DNA of 64,000 bases from Nemertoderma westbladi (taxonomy: Eukaryota > Xenacoelomorpha > Nemertodermatida > Nemertodermatidae), in contig JAUCBJ010007819.1 of the NCBI GenBank assembly GCA_032718475.1, forward strand, positions 1-64,000, in the 5' to 3' direction. Each line of letters starts with the position of its first letter. Position 1 is the stretch's first letter. The translations under genes and the position numbers were made by a program. The notes under the pieces were generated by a model. That model did no database searches, had not been told where the DNA came from, and saw nothing but the letters and a program-made list of their open reading frames with translations. Shown here piece by piece: positions 33,227 through 44,245 of the stretch.

Positions 33227-36200
33227 CTCCTGACCGGCTGCCTGTCTCACCCCCTACTGGAGAGGAGAGCAGCCAACAATTCTTTGAGTCCCTTTCCTGA
33301 TGACCTTTCTGGCCCAAACCCTGGGTCACCAGGGAGGCCAGATTGTGATGGGGAGAGGGATTCTGGAGTTGGAGGCTACTCTCATGTTCCACCCCGACCA
33401 ACAAAGCCATTGGTGAATCTGAGGCAAGTCACTAGACTAGCCTCAGTAAACACCCTAACACTCGGGTCCCCAATGCGACAAGGTGAGCTGACTGCCTTGG
33501 CAGATAAGCTTTCTCTTAGCGCAGTGGGTGTTCAAGAGCACCGAATGCAGACTGGACAGACTGATGAGGTTCTGATTAAGGACATGGGGGGTGGTTGGCG
33601 ACTCGCCCTCGCGTCAGCAGATGATAGTGGCAATGGTGGAATTGGTCTATTGATGAATCCAACTGCACATGCAGCATTGGATAAAATAGACCAAATCTCT
33701 AACCGCATCATCCGTTGCCACTTCTCATGTTCTGGAAGACTGGCTAAGAAGTTTCCTAAGGTGGTTCTGATTGTGTGCTACTCTCCAACTAGTGTTGCCC
33801 CTGTAGATGAGGTGGAAAATTTCTACCACAATCTACAAGCAGCAACTGATGGAGTGGATCAGCATGCATTCTTAACATTCCTGGGAGACTTTAATGCAAG
33901 TCTGCATCAATCACCTACATCGCCCTGGGTCTATAGCAATAGTGTTAACCGAAATTCTGTCCATCTTCAGGATTTTATCTCTGGAAATGGATTGTTTTCG
34001 GCTGGAACCCAGTTCAAGAAGCGAACTGGAAAGCTATGGACTCATAGTGGACCCAGTGGTCACAAGTCCCAGATAGACCATATTCTGTTTCGTAGGAAAT
34101 ACAGGAGCTCTATACAAGACTGTAATGCATTTACACTTCGACCCTTCTCCAGTGATCACCGCCTTATTGTGGCCAAGGTAAGACTTAGTCTGCGTGCTAG
34201 CAGAACAACGAAATCTGCCTTGCCACGGCATGACTGGTCCTCTCTGTTGCAACAGCCAAGTGTGAGATCCAGCTTCACACTACAGCTGAGCAACAGGTAT
34301 GAGGCTCTTGCCTCTGAGGCGGCAGATCACTGTGAGGGCTATACTGCCTTTACAGAAGCAGTTAAGTTAGCAGCTGCAGAAACAGTTCCTGTATACCCTC
34401 GAAACAGGAAAAGGGCCCCCTGGACTGACAACAAAATTCAGAAGTGCCGAAATGACCTTCATAAGGCGCAGAAAGAGTCCCGACTCAAACAGACTACAGC
34501 GGCCAAGAATGCAGTTAAAGCTGCATCTAGGTCCCTGAACAGGCAGTACTCTGTTAATCTACAGGAGCTAATAAACCAACAGGTTGATGCCATCAATGAT
34601 GCTGACGACAGCAGGCAATCATCCCAGGCATGGAAATCGATCAATCTGCTTACTGGGCGGAAAAGCCAACCAACCACCAAGGTTAAGGCTGAATCACCAG
34701 CCGATCGCCTCAATGGTTGGAAAGCCCACTTTGAAAAGCTCCTCAATAATGACAGGGTATTGCCTGATAACTTTATAGAAGTAAAAGTGTCTGAGTCTGT
34801 ACTCCCAGATATTCCCATTGGCGATATCTCCTTTGCAGAAGTGAAGGCTGCTGCAAAGAGCATTAAGACCAATCGTGCCAGTGGAGTAGATGGTGTTCCC
34901 CCTGAGGTCTTTAAAATACCTGAGTGTTTAAAGCTCATCTATCCCATCATAGTAGACATGTACCGTACAACAAGAGTCCCACAAGAAATGAAAACAAATA
35001 AGTTGGTGCCAGTTCCCAAGAAGGGCAACCTAACATTCTATGGTTCTTTTCGGGGAATCTCATTGATCTCGATTGCTGCAAAACTATACAATAGAATTCT
35101 ATTAAATCGCATCAGGGATCCCATTGAGAGACTGCTACGTGGAAATCAGAATGGGTTCCGTAAAGGTCGTGGGACCATGGAGCCCATTTTGGCACTTAGA
35201 AGGATAATTGAAGAGTTATCAAAAAAGAAAGACAGGCATCTGGCTGTTATCTTTGTTGACTTCTTCAAGGCCTTTGATTCAGTGTCTCGCTCACGTATGT
35301 TCAGCATACTTTCATTATATGGGATTCCTGATGAAATTATTGCAGCAATCAGATCAGTATACGATGGTTCGACAACATTTGTGTCTACTGTTGACGGTGA
35401 CACAGAACCATTTGAAGTGTTATGGGGCGTCCTCCAAGGAGACACACTTGCACCATTCTTGTTCATTATTGTGGTTGACTATGTTCTACGCATGTCCTTA
35501 GATCATCATAATGATGATAGGGTGATGATAACTCCACCTACTGGCTCCAGAAGTCGAGGAAATCCTGCCAAGTACCTAACTGATCTAGACTTTGCTGATG
35601 ACTTAGGAGTACTCTCAGAATCATTAGAGGGAGCCCAGCGGCTCCTCAGCTCATTAGAACATGCTGCTTCTAGTGTTGGTCTTTTTATTAACTCCAGAAA
35701 GACCAAAATTCTGACAGTTAACTTTGAAAGTCCTCAGCAAGTCTCTGATCGGATGAGCATAAGCTCAAAGGATGGTATGCTTGAGCATGTGGACGACTTC
35801 TGTTACCTGGGATCATGGATCCGGAAGTCAGGTGAGGACCTTCGAATACGTAAGGGAAAGGCATGGGCAGCCTTGAATAGGCTTTCCAGGATTTGGAAGT
35901 CACCTAGAATTAATCGGAAACTTAAGGTCCGATTATTTAGAGCAGCAGTAGTTCCAGTTCTCCTCTACGGGAGTCCATGCTGGGCTCTAACTGCTGAGGA
36001 CACCAAATCTCTGGATGGCACATTCACAAGAATGCTACGCCGGGTACATTGTGTCAAGTACAATGCACACATCTCCAACCAGACACTATATAACATTGGA
36101 GGTGTCTCATTGGTTCCCCCAAGCTTGACACTAGAACAAAATCGCCTCCGCTTTGCAGGACATTGCTTTCGCCGTGAGGACCAGCCAGTGCATAATCTTG

Positions 36201-36370
36201 TACTTTGGCAGCCTCATGGAGTGAATAAGCATGGTGGACAGCCCATGACTTTCTTGAGACGCATCTTAAAGGACACTGGCCTTAAAGATGCGGATGATCT
36301 AGCAAATGTCATGGGTGATAGGGAGTTGTGGCGGTGCAATTTTGTTGACAAGCCGGCACAGCATTCTTAA
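33227..36370 (+). CDS. RTE-like LINE copy B: APE endonuclease and reverse transcriptase
   Basis: A single uninterrupted frame (open from 33227, TAA at 36368-36370). No ATG occurs before 33473, so translation starts there, by a non-ATG codon, or via the overlapping frame 33052-33300. The N-terminal half is an APE-type endonuclease: N-T-L with QEHRM (catalytic Glu), FLGDFNASL, and SSDHRLIVA (final Asp/His). The RT has GVDGVPPEVF, FVDFFKAFDSV (Asp), LQGDTLAPFLF and FADDLGVLS (catalytic Asp pair). A C-terminal zone ends LRFAGHCFRREDQ...DRELWRCNF. It nicks the target and reverse-transcribes its own RNA there. All key residues are present, so this copy may be functional or a recent loss. Confidence 0.9.
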   Translation, partial: LLTGCLSHPLLERRAANNSLSPFPDDLSGPNPGSPGRPDCDGERDSGVGGYSHVPPRPTKPLVNLRQVTRLASVNTLTLGSPMRQGELTALADKLSLSAVGVQEHRMQTGQTDEVLIKDMGGGWRLALASADDSGNGGIGLLMNPTAHAALDKIDQISNRIIRCHFSCSGRLAKKFPKVVLIVCYSPTSVAPVDEVENFYHNLQAATDGVDQHAFLTFLGDFNASLHQSPTSPWVYSNSVNRNSVHLQDFISGNGLFSAGTQFKKRTGKLWTHSGPSGHKSQIDHILFRRKYRSSIQDCNAFTLRPFSSDHRLIVAKVRLSLRASRTTKSALPRHDWSSLLQQPSVRSSFTLQLSNRYEALASEAADHCEGYTAFTEAVKLAAAETVPVYPRNRKRAPWTDNKIQKCRNDLHKAQKESRLKQTTAAKNAVKAASRSLNRQYSVNLQELINQQVDAINDADDSRQSSQAWKSINLLTGRKSQPTTKVKAESPADRLNGWKAHFEKLLNNDRVLPDNFIEVKVSESVLPDIPIGDISFAEVKAAAKSIKTNRASGVDGVPPEVFKIPECLKLIYPIIVDMYRTTRVPQEMKTNKLVPVPKKGNLTFYGSFRGISLISIAAKLYNRILLNRIRDPIERLLRGNQNGFRKGRGTMEPILALRRIIEELSKKKDRHLAVIFVDFFKAFDSVSRSRMFSILSLYGIPDEIIAAIRSVYDGSTTFVSTVDGDTEPFEVLWGVLQGDTLAPFLFIIVVDYVLRMSLDHHNDDRVMITPPTGSRSRGNPAKYLTDLDFADDLGVLSESLEGAQRLLSSLEHAASSVGLFINSRKTKILTVNFESPQQVSDRMSISSKDGMLEHVDDFCYLGSWIRKSGEDLRIRKGKAWAALNRLSRIWKSPRINRKLKVRLFRAAVVPVLLYGSPCWALTAEDTKSLDGTFTRMLRRVHCVKYNAHISNQTLYNIGGVSLVPPSLTLEQNRLRFAGHCFRREDQPVHNLVLWQPHGVNKHGGQPMTFLRRILKDTGLKDADDLANVMGDRELWRCNFVDKPAQHS

Positions 36371-36414
36371 AAATGCAGCTGCAATGCAGCATGCCGATCC
36401 TAGTAGTAGTAGTA
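36371..36414 (+). repeat. 3' end of LINE copy B with (TAG)n tail
   Basis: Only ~30 bases of 3' UTR separate the stop from the tail: the conserved 'atgcagctgcaatgc' segment, then TAG repeated at ~36401-36414. Copies A, C and the 4.5-kb fragment end in the same trinucleotide, a short microsatellite tail in place of poly-A as known for RTE-type LINEs. Confidence 0.85.
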
Positions 36415-39400
36415 GGGCTGCTAAATACAAAACCGCTACTTACCGTTGGATGGCGCTAATCTGCCGTCCGCTAATATATTTTACTAATTTTACACGGCTC
36501 CTGCAAAATCGCTTGTTCCTTTCTCTACCGATCGCTCGGTAGAGAGCTAACTGTTCGAACATATGAGCCACGCGGGAATAACCAAAACAATAAACCCGAA
36601 TCGGCTCCCTAAGCTTACTTGAGACGAGTGTGAGAGGCTTTACACTCAGAGTGTATTCTTATGGCCTAATCTTACTGTTAAAACGCGCTAATAATTACGT
36701 CTTTTTTCTAATCTAATCTAATCGCAAATACCGGGGTTCCCTAATGGAATGTGTGAATGTGAGAATATTTAAATAATCAAAAATGGTACAGTTTTATTTG
36801 GGGCTAATACCTACTTTGGGACTAAACTTGCCTTCGGCTGGCTTTAGGCCAGCAATTTACTAATGCGTTCTGCGTACTGTATACTGCGATCTAACTTATT
36901 GTCCGCTAATTCAAATAACCGCCCAGCGTGAATAGTTCATGGTACTCTAAATTATTACCTTAACTACTCTCCGCTATGCTGCGTACAAATTCTTAATTTT
37001 AGTAATTAATTACAGTCACAAATATGTAACAGCGTACTAATTACTAAGTGTTCCAGAATGCGCAATTCTAATTTATTACACACGGGGTCACACTAGTAAC
37101 AGCCTAAGATACTGTATTATTTTCGACCTAATCAATAATTAATTTCGTAACTAAGAAATAGAAATCAATCAAAGGGAGAAGAGCACCTATCTAAGCATTC
37201 TGCCTAATTTGAGACATGGACCCAAACGTGAGACAAATTCAATATCAACTTCAAGGGGCTCCTATAGCCAAATAATTACAGAAACCTACTTAAAACTAAT
37301 TCGAATAATGATCTGTAACCATTCCTGTACATCGTTAGGTATAATTCAACCGGATTGGATATACTTATAATATTCTAGCGGCCCGTCAAAAATCGAAGCT
37401 TTTTTTCATAAATTTTAAGGTTTTAAAATCGATATGAGATTTTTGCATTCCACTTTGACCTGATTCTCAAAATTATGACATTTTATAGTAAAAAGGCTAT
37501 ATTTTTATATAAAACTATTTTTATGTGGTAAAGATTTCATAGTTTTACATTTGACTACTGTCTTTAATATGGTATCGGTTTCCATGAATTTCCTCTAATT
37601 TGAGACAAGGAAATTATAACCATAACAAGAGACAAATGTAGGCTAGGCCTTTGTATCTAAGTATCTGAAGTATAGAAACCATAGGCCCCCTATACACATA
37701 CAATATAATTGCATCTGACTTCTTTCCGAAAGTCACACTCTTTTCACACAATAGTTAACTAAAGCAAATACCCTTCAGGTTGACTGAATGATTTTATTAA
37801 TGTTTGCCATGTATAATGTACTATATTTGGGTCCCATGACCCACCCCATTGAACAGCTTTGCTTCCATCTGATTGAGAGTAATCCCAAATTAACTTCCCT
37901 CTACGAAAATTATTTTAATTAAATACATACAACATAGCAGTCAACTCTGCAATAACTAATAATAACTAATAACTAATAGTACACAATAACTAAAATGGCA
38001 TTCAGCTTACCAGCTATTCGCATTAAGCTAATAGATATTCGATTTCATTCGATTCAGTGAGTGTGTGAGGGCTATTGGGAGAGCAATCAGCTTATGATGT
38101 AATACATTAGAAGCCCACAGCTTATGTTTGCTTACTGTCTGAGTTGTAGAGTGAGGATAATACTTGGCACAGAAAGCATTTCCTTGTTAGGTGGCCATTC
38201 CTATAGAATAGCATTACGAGGCCATCTCACGGTCCAGTCTTTAAAGACTGGACAGATCTTTTGTCTCAAATAAAGGCTGTAAGAACCTAACAAGATTCTC
38301 CGTAATATTTATGAGGTTATTTCATGTTAGTTATTAAAAAAAATTACAATTGAATTTCTTGTCTCACATTAGGGAATCGATGCCAAATTTGAGACATGCA
38401 ACATTTCTTCAAAAATCAGCAACTGCTAGGCGAAATCAACTTTCGAGACCCGGAAAAATGGATTCTACGCCCCGGGAAACCCCTTATTACATAATTTCTG
38501 AGGAAGTCCAGTGTTTACATTTTTACACAGAACCCAACGAAGTTTAAAACCTGTCTCTTATATGGACCAATGACAACACATCAATCAGCGTAACAATCAA
38601 TAGTTCACAATATAGTGCCGTTTGCTATTCGTAACGTCCGCAACTCACAATCTACAGTTCGCTACGTAGTTTGCGATGCAATCTACAATGCAGTTCGCAA
38701 TGTGAAGTACGAAGGCCTCTCCCGGGTACATCTAGGCTTCCTAACTAACCCAATTCCTGCCCCCCTAATACTACAAAATAGAGACAAAATCTGGATCATC
38801 AGCCCCCAATTACTGTATCAGCGAGCGGTCCCCACTCTACACTGCTAACTGCCCGACCGCAACGGTGACCTTCCCGTCAGCGTTTCCCGCCTTTGAATCC
38901 TCCGCACTCCCTTCGTCGCCAACTCCCTGATGCGCCCACCGCGACTACCGGTAACTTAGCTCTCCATCAGAATGAATAGCTACCGTAGCGGCACATGCAA
39001 ATCACAAAGTCTGACAGTCTAAGAAATCCCGTAGGATTATTGTGTCGAAAGGAATTACATAGAACCATTTACTAAAGGGTAGAAATCATAGTTCCAAGTG
39101 TAATTGACAGTAATCATAGGGATTGATTGAGAAACACAAGCAAGAATCAGCAGAAATTACAAATTAGCGAATCATTGCAAGAAATATCAAAAAAGAGTAG
39201 TACTACACAGCATTAATTATTACAACTAGTAACACACTAAAAACGCTGTAAGCTGTTGTAGTGGGATATTGATACAGCACATACCGGCAAACCGCCAATT
39301 TATAGGTGATTCGAGAGGGATGATGCAATCGCTCTCCCATTGGCTCCCCAATCCGAGCTATCATTAGACCAACCTGGAAGCAGTTAGGCCAATAAGAAAG

Positions 39401-39743
39401 CCGGATCGTGAACCTATTGCTCCCGAAACCCACAAATCGTCACCTTATAAGATAATTTTGCCGATGCTTAATTTAGCGGTACTAATAACATGATGCACAA
39501 AGGTTAATTTAGCACAATTATAGAGAAATTTAAAACCAATAGCTAGCCCCATCAAGGCTAATAACAGCAAGCCCACATCCAGGGTCCAGCAGAAACTTGC
39601 TACCCTGGAACTATCTACTTATATCCTATTACAAAATTACATAGGTAGGGCTACATACTATACAAAATGGATGAATACAAATATATGGGCGTTTTATTTT
39701 CCTTATCTAAAATGTCACTGCGCTATTATGTCTTATCTAAATA
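36415..39743. other. Noncoding region, nothing recognised
   Basis: 3.3 kb of AT-rich sequence with only short open frames (largest 77 codons at 38615-38848), none with motifs. 'gagacaa' and 'gagacatg' words recur (37213, 37606, 38390) with no clear repeat unit. 'gcaa(t/c)...gttcgca' words at 38640-38705 form a small cluster of similar words. I see no gene. Confidence 0.5.
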
Positions 39744-39866
39744 ATTATACTGCATAACGGCTAATATATTATACTGCATAACGGCTAATATATTATACTG
39801 CATAATGGCTAATATATTATACTGTATAACGGCTAATATATGTACAGTGTAACGGACTAGTATATG
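39744..39866 (+). repeat. 24-bp tandem repeat, about five copies
   Basis: The unit 'tgcataacggctaatatattatac' (given here as core 'tgcataacggctaatatat') starts at 39751, 39775, 39799 and 39823 with exact 24-base spacing, plus a decayed copy after 39847. Confidence 0.9.
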
Positions 39867-40034
39867 TATACAGCGCATATACCGTAACACCGCTCCAAGG
39901 GAAATCATGCAATGTTTCCCTCCAATTGTAGAAGAGTATAAGGCGATGTATACAAACAAAATAAATTCTCTTCCAAATAATCTAAATAACTATAATAACT
40001 CTACTATTTACAAATATTGCTATAGATATTGCAT

Positions 40035-40185
40035 AATGAATTGCATACAAATTAAATTTACAAAATATTATCTCTTTCAAATTTAACGATTATTACATAC
40101 AAATTAAATTTACAAATACTGTTTCTCATTCGTTCTACATAATGATTACTACATACAAATTAAATTTACAAAATATATTACTTTC
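40035..40185 (+). repeat. Three spaced copies of an AT-rich motif
   Basis: 'catacaaattaaatttaca' occurs at ~40044, 40096 and 40152 (spacing 52 and 56), with less similar sequence between. It lies just beyond the 3' end of LINE copy C. Simple AT-rich tandem repeat. Confidence 0.7.
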
Positions 40186-40333
40186 ATTTATTTACAAATT
40201 GACGGTCTACCTATTGAAATGGAACATGGCTAGGACAATGTCCCCCATTTCCCATCTCAAATTAACGATCAACATTAACAAGATAAACTAAATCTAAACG
40301 TATTTGAGGCTAAATTTTTAAATAAATTGCATT

Positions 40334-43300
40334 ACTACTACTACTAGGTCGAGCGAACTCGGACAGTGGAAATGAGATCCTTCCAGGCTTCCGGATTCTC
40401 CATAGTTGTCGCAATTTCGTTTCTCCCAAGTTCAGTATCCCTTTCAAGTTGATCTATATATGTTATGGCAGGTCGTCCACGACTACGCTTTCCATGAGTT
40501 GGTTGCCAGAAAAGTAGATCTGGTATGACCTCGTCTTTACTTCGCCAGCAGTGCCCACTGAATCTTAATCTGCGTTCACGGAGGGTGGTTGATACAGGTG
40601 GTATTGTACCATAAAGCTCGGCGTTTGTCATTTGTTGTCTCCAGCTGATGTTTAGGGCTGCCCTTAGTAGTCTTGTGTAGCAACCATCAATTCGTTGTTC
40701 AAGTGATTTAGTCAGTGTCCAGGTCTCACCCCCGTATAAAAATACACTTTCCACTGTGGCTCGAAAGAACTTGGTCTTCAGGTGCCTGGAGAGATCTGAT
40801 TTCCAGATGGTATCCATTTTTGATAGAGCTACCCAAGCCTTTGCTTTCCTAACTTCTATGTCCTTTTTGCTACTCTCTATCCATGATCCAAGGTACTGGA
40901 AGTCATCGACCTGCCTTAGTTGATTATTATCAAGGGTTGTCAAGTTTCCATCAACATTAAAGGTCATGAATTCGGTCTTGGTAGCATTTATATGCAATCC
41001 AACCTCCTTAGCAGCCCTCTCCACTTTATTTAGTAGAAGCTGTGCATCTGCTAGCGTATTAGAGAGCAGGGCGATGTCATCCGCAAAGTCGGTGTCTGTG
41101 ACTGTAGTTGCCGGATATCTACTACTTCTGCGTTCTTGAAGTGTGAATCCCAGATCTTCACCCTTTGTGGCCGTCCTCATTGCGTAATCCAGCACAATTA
41201 CAAATAGTAATGGTGCTAATGTGTCACCTTGCAGTACGCCAGCCAGGATTGAGAAAAACTCAGTTTCACCATCTGGTGAGAGTACCTGCGCTTCTGTGTC
41301 ACAATATAGCAATCCAATGCCAGCAACAATTACTTCTGGTATTCCATAAGCTCTTAGGATTTCAAGCATTTTACCTCTATGGATGGAGTCGAATGCCTTC
41401 TTGAAGTCCACAAAAGTCATGACTGCGGGGAGATTCTTTGACTTAATTCCTTCAATCAGTCTCCGTAGTGCAAGTATCTGAGCTATTGTTGATCTACTTG
41501 GTCGAAATCCGTTTTGGCTCTTACGCAGTAGTTTCTCTATGTGAGGCCTAATCCTATATAGAATCATTTTATTGTATATTTTGGCAGCTACCACAAGCAG
41601 ACAGATCCCACGATAGTTTGTTGGTATGCCGAGGTCTCCTTTCTTGGGGAGAGGCTTTAGTTGACCTTTAGTCCAAATTGGTGGTGGCTTTTCCCCTTTT
41701 AACATCCGGTTGCAAACATTCAATAATGGTCTATTTAGCACTCCGGTTTTCCATACCTCCGCTGGGATTTCATCTAATCCACTCGCTTTATTATTGGACA
41801 TGCTTTTAATGCTTCTTTGGAGTTCGGCAGGTGTGAAGTCCCCTGTTTCTATAGGTAGTGTCTTGTCATATATTTTCCTTGTAGGGCTGACCTCGATGTT
41901 TGGTGGCTGCCCAAGCAAGTTGCTGAAGTGATTTTTCCACTTCCCAACACGTTCTTCAGGACTATCGGCTTTGAGGCACCCCTTTGCACAACTTTTCCGA
42001 CCAGATACCTCATTTACAGTTTGCCAGGTAAGTCTTGATTGTTGCTGTATGTGAGCAGTTGTAATTGCTTCAGTTTTATCCTGTATGTACTTTTCCTGGC
42101 TGATGTTGTAGGCCAATTTAAGATCGTCCTTAGCTTTCTCAACCTTGTTAATGTTTTCGGTTGTTGGTTGTTTGGTTTTAACTTTGTAGGCTATCTTAAG
42201 ATCTTCTCTCTTACAAGTAACCTCAGAGTTTTGCCATGGCACATACTGTTTTCGTTTAGGTTTCTGGGGGATATGCCTCTTAGCTGATTCCTTGTGGGCT
42301 GTTATTATATTCTGGTATATTGAATCGGTGGATTGGTCTTCATCCATTGACTGAAGTGCTTCAAAGCGGTTTTGAACTTCTACTGTATAAGCATCCTTTA
42401 CAGCATTGTCAGTTCTGAGTTTCTCCCAGTCATAGTTGATTTGCTTGCTTGTCCTGGGTTTGCTGGCTCTCAAACTGAGTCTGATCTCTGCAGTCACAAT
42501 TCTGTGGTCCGAACCAATTAGGTTGAACGAGCTGTATGCCTCGCAGTTGATCATGCTATTTCTCCACTTTTTGTTTATAAGGATGTAGTCCAGTTGTGCT
42601 TTGGTTCCATTAGGGTATTGAAAGGTCCATAGCTTACTCTTTTCGAATGTGTTGTTTGTTGGTATCAATTCACATTCTTCCATTAGGTCTAAGAGTAAGT
42701 ACCCATTTCTGTTAGAACTGGTGTTATAGGTGTAACCCTTGATGTCTTCTGGGCCAATTTGCGCATTCAGGTCACCAGCAATGACTTTAACATTGTGTTT
42801 CGGGATGTCCTTAATAAGTCCAGTCAGTTCTTCATAAAACTTGACTGCTTGTTCTGGCTCTGATGCATTGGTTGGACTGTAGCAACATATAACTGTTGTC
42901 TTGGGATTCCCATCAAATGTTGCGATCATAACCCTGGAATTTATAGATTCGATGTTGTTTAGGGTCTTAAGTGCAAATGGGCTTAGCAGAATTCCTACTC
43001 CACCAATTGATGCATTGGCCGAGTTTCTTAATGCTGAGCTTGTTACTAACGTCCATCCATTTCCAATGTCATTGTACTTCATGGCAGTGTCTTCATGACA
43101 AATCCGATGTTCTTGGATGCAGATGATGTCGATGTTATATTCCATTGCCAGAGCGACCATGTCACCCTGTTTGCTCTGTGCTTTCAGCGTGCGTGCGTTC
43201 ATTGTAGCAATCTTTAGTGTCTTTTTACATTTCAACAGGTTGGTTCTTCTTTCTTCTCTGTCTTCTGTTCCAGTAGCCAATTTATCAACCCCAGCCTGGT

Positions 43301-43403
43301 GTACCACTGAGGGACGCGGTCCTTGTTGACCCGGGCGACGACCGAGCCGGTATTTCTCCTGGAGGGTTCTCATACTCCATTTAATCCGGTTCTCATACTC
43401 CAT
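40334..43403 (-). mobile_element. RTE-like LINE copy C
   Basis: A second family, related to copies A and B at protein level only. It spans one complete ORF and ends in a (TAG)4 tail (CTACTACTACTA on the plus strand at 40334-40346). The coding stop is the first TAG of that tail, so there is essentially no 3' UTR. The 5' limit is not resolved; the sequence beyond 43403 is AT-rich. Confidence 0.85.
40344..43403 (-). CDS. LINE copy C ORF: APE endonuclease and reverse transcriptase, intact
   Basis: 1019 codons, ATG at 43403, no internal stop. A basic N-terminus of ~65 residues precedes the endonuclease: TMNARTLKAQSKQGD (Asn), CIQEHRI (Glu), IAGDLNAQIG, and GSDHRIVTAEI. RT follows with ASGLDEIPAEVWK, FVDFKKAFDSI (Asp), LQGDTLAPLLF and FADDIALLS (Asp pair), then the C-terminal LRFSGHCWRSKDE and RGRPAITYIDQL region. 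A 22-23-base tandem duplication covers the start (GAGTATGAGAACC twice), so a second in-frame ATG lies 11 codons in. All catalytic residues are visible; a possibly active copy. Confidence 0.92.
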   Translation of the reverse strand: MEYENRIKWSMRTLQEKYRLGRRPGQQGPRPSVVHQAGVDKLATGTEDREERRTNLLKCKKTLKIATMNARTLKAQSKQGDMVALAMEYNIDIICIQEHRICHEDTAMKYNDIGNGWTLVTSSALRNSANASIGGVGILLSPFALKTLNNIESINSRVMIATFDGNPKTTVICCYSPTNASEPEQAVKFYEELTGLIKDIPKHNVKVIAGDLNAQIGPEDIKGYTYNTSSNRNGYLLLDLMEECELIPTNNTFEKSKLWTFQYPNGTKAQLDYILINKKWRNSMINCEAYSSFNLIGSDHRIVTAEIRLSLRASKPRTSKQINYDWEKLRTDNAVKDAYTVEVQNRFEALQSMDEDQSTDSIYQNIITAHKESAKRHIPQKPKRKQYVPWQNSEVTCKREDLKIAYKVKTKQPTTENINKVEKAKDDLKLAYNISQEKYIQDKTEAITTAHIQQQSRLTWQTVNEVSGRKSCAKGCLKADSPEERVGKWKNHFSNLLGQPPNIEVSPTRKIYDKTLPIETGDFTPAELQRSIKSMSNNKASGLDEIPAEVWKTGVLNRPLLNVCNRMLKGEKPPPIWTKGQLKPLPKKGDLGIPTNYRGICLLVVAAKIYNKMILYRIRPHIEKLLRKSQNGFRPSRSTIAQILALRRLIEGIKSKNLPAVMTFVDFKKAFDSIHRGKMLEILRAYGIPEVIVAGIGLLYCDTEAQVLSPDGETEFFSILAGVLQGDTLAPLLFVIVLDYAMRTATKGEDLGFTLQERRSSRYPATTVTDTDFADDIALLSNTLADAQLLLNKVERAAKEVGLHINATKTEFMTFNVDGNLTTLDNNQLRQVDDFQYLGSWIESSKKDIEVRKAKAWVALSKMDTIWKSDLSRHLKTKFFRATVESVFLYGGETWTLTKSLEQRIDGCYTRLLRAALNISWRQQMTNAELYGTIPPVSTTLRERRLRFSGHCWRSKDEVIPDLLFWQPTHGKRSRGRPAITYIDQLERDTELGRNEIATTMENPEAWKDLISTVRVRST

Positions 43404-43843
43404 CTAATTGCATTAAAGGCCGATAATCAAACTAAATATAAAATACGTAATAATTTCTTTCATTTTCGGACTTTACTTAATTTCTTATAATAAAAAAAAA
43501 CGCAAATCATCTTGGTTTGATGATTGCTCAGGTAAGTGAAAGGAGTAAGCCAAACTCGCGGGTTTGTGTCCCCAATCACTTCCTTTGCCTCTTTCAATAA
43601 ACTTTAGAGCAAATAAAGTTATATACACAAAATCAATATAGTATAAAGTATTTACTATTTCCAACGGACTATAATGTAAAAGTATTTCCTTTCAATATTT
43701 TCGGCCTTCGAAAATAAAATTCTAAAATATGGATACGACTTGTGTATATGAGTCCAGTCGAATGATTGATCAAAACCTATGATATACATCAGAGCGACGA
43801 TGATGTATATGTCTAGAGTCTGTCGCTCCGTGATATTATAGTC
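43404..43843. other. Noncoding AT-rich region
   Basis: No gene recognised. Near 43770-43830 there are hairpin-prone words ('gatatacatcagagcgacgatgatgtatat' read in two halves, 'atatacatc' and 'gatgtatat') that resemble a similar hairpin at 44270-44300 ('atatatcagagcacgatgatatat'). Confidence 0.4.
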
Positions 43844-44245
43844 CTATCGGCTAGCTCCTTGGTCTCTCGGGCTTGCTCCTCTCCTTTGTCCCCTCCCCAG
43901 ATACACCAGTCTACCCCCTGTAGACTCTGTTGACGGCGTCCTTGAGGCGTCACTTCCCGGAACCGGCGACGACGTTCCCTGGGCACCGACTATCTCCCGA
44001 CTGGTGCTCCTCCCTCGGCCTCGTCCCATTTGCCGTGTCCCTGTGGGCGCCTCTGCCAACTCCTCCTTCTTCAACTGTAGAATGGAACTGCTCGTCCTTG
44101 GCTTGACGCTTGCCAAGGACTCCTCCTTCTGGCACTTGCCGCGAGCTGTGAGCTCCGGCTGTTGTCGCTGTGGGCGCGGCGGTTCTGATCCTCCACTCGT
44201 TCAGAGGTCAATGACCCCAAACGAGTCTCCTTAGGCCGCCAATTG
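43844..44245 (-). other. Possible start of an LTR-element body: PBS-like site and basic ORF
   Basis: On the minus strand, '...cacacaat' is followed by 'tggcggcctaaggagactcg' at 44243-44224, the layout of an LTR end plus primer-binding site. The frames downstream (44135-43950 and 44116-43844) encode basic Ser/Arg/Gly-rich peptides with no known domain. They could be the N-terminus of a gag or the tail of the BEL-3 extra ORF. Low support. Confidence 0.25.

Noticed and set aside
28395-36414. A single large palindrome including both LINEs and the foldback element
   Set aside because: The LINE arms are symmetric about ~32.405 kb but the foldback is centred near 31.9 kb, so they are separate structures.
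36415-39743. Short open frames at 38350-38848 as genes
   Set aside because: Under 80 codons, no start context, motif or conservation that can be seen.
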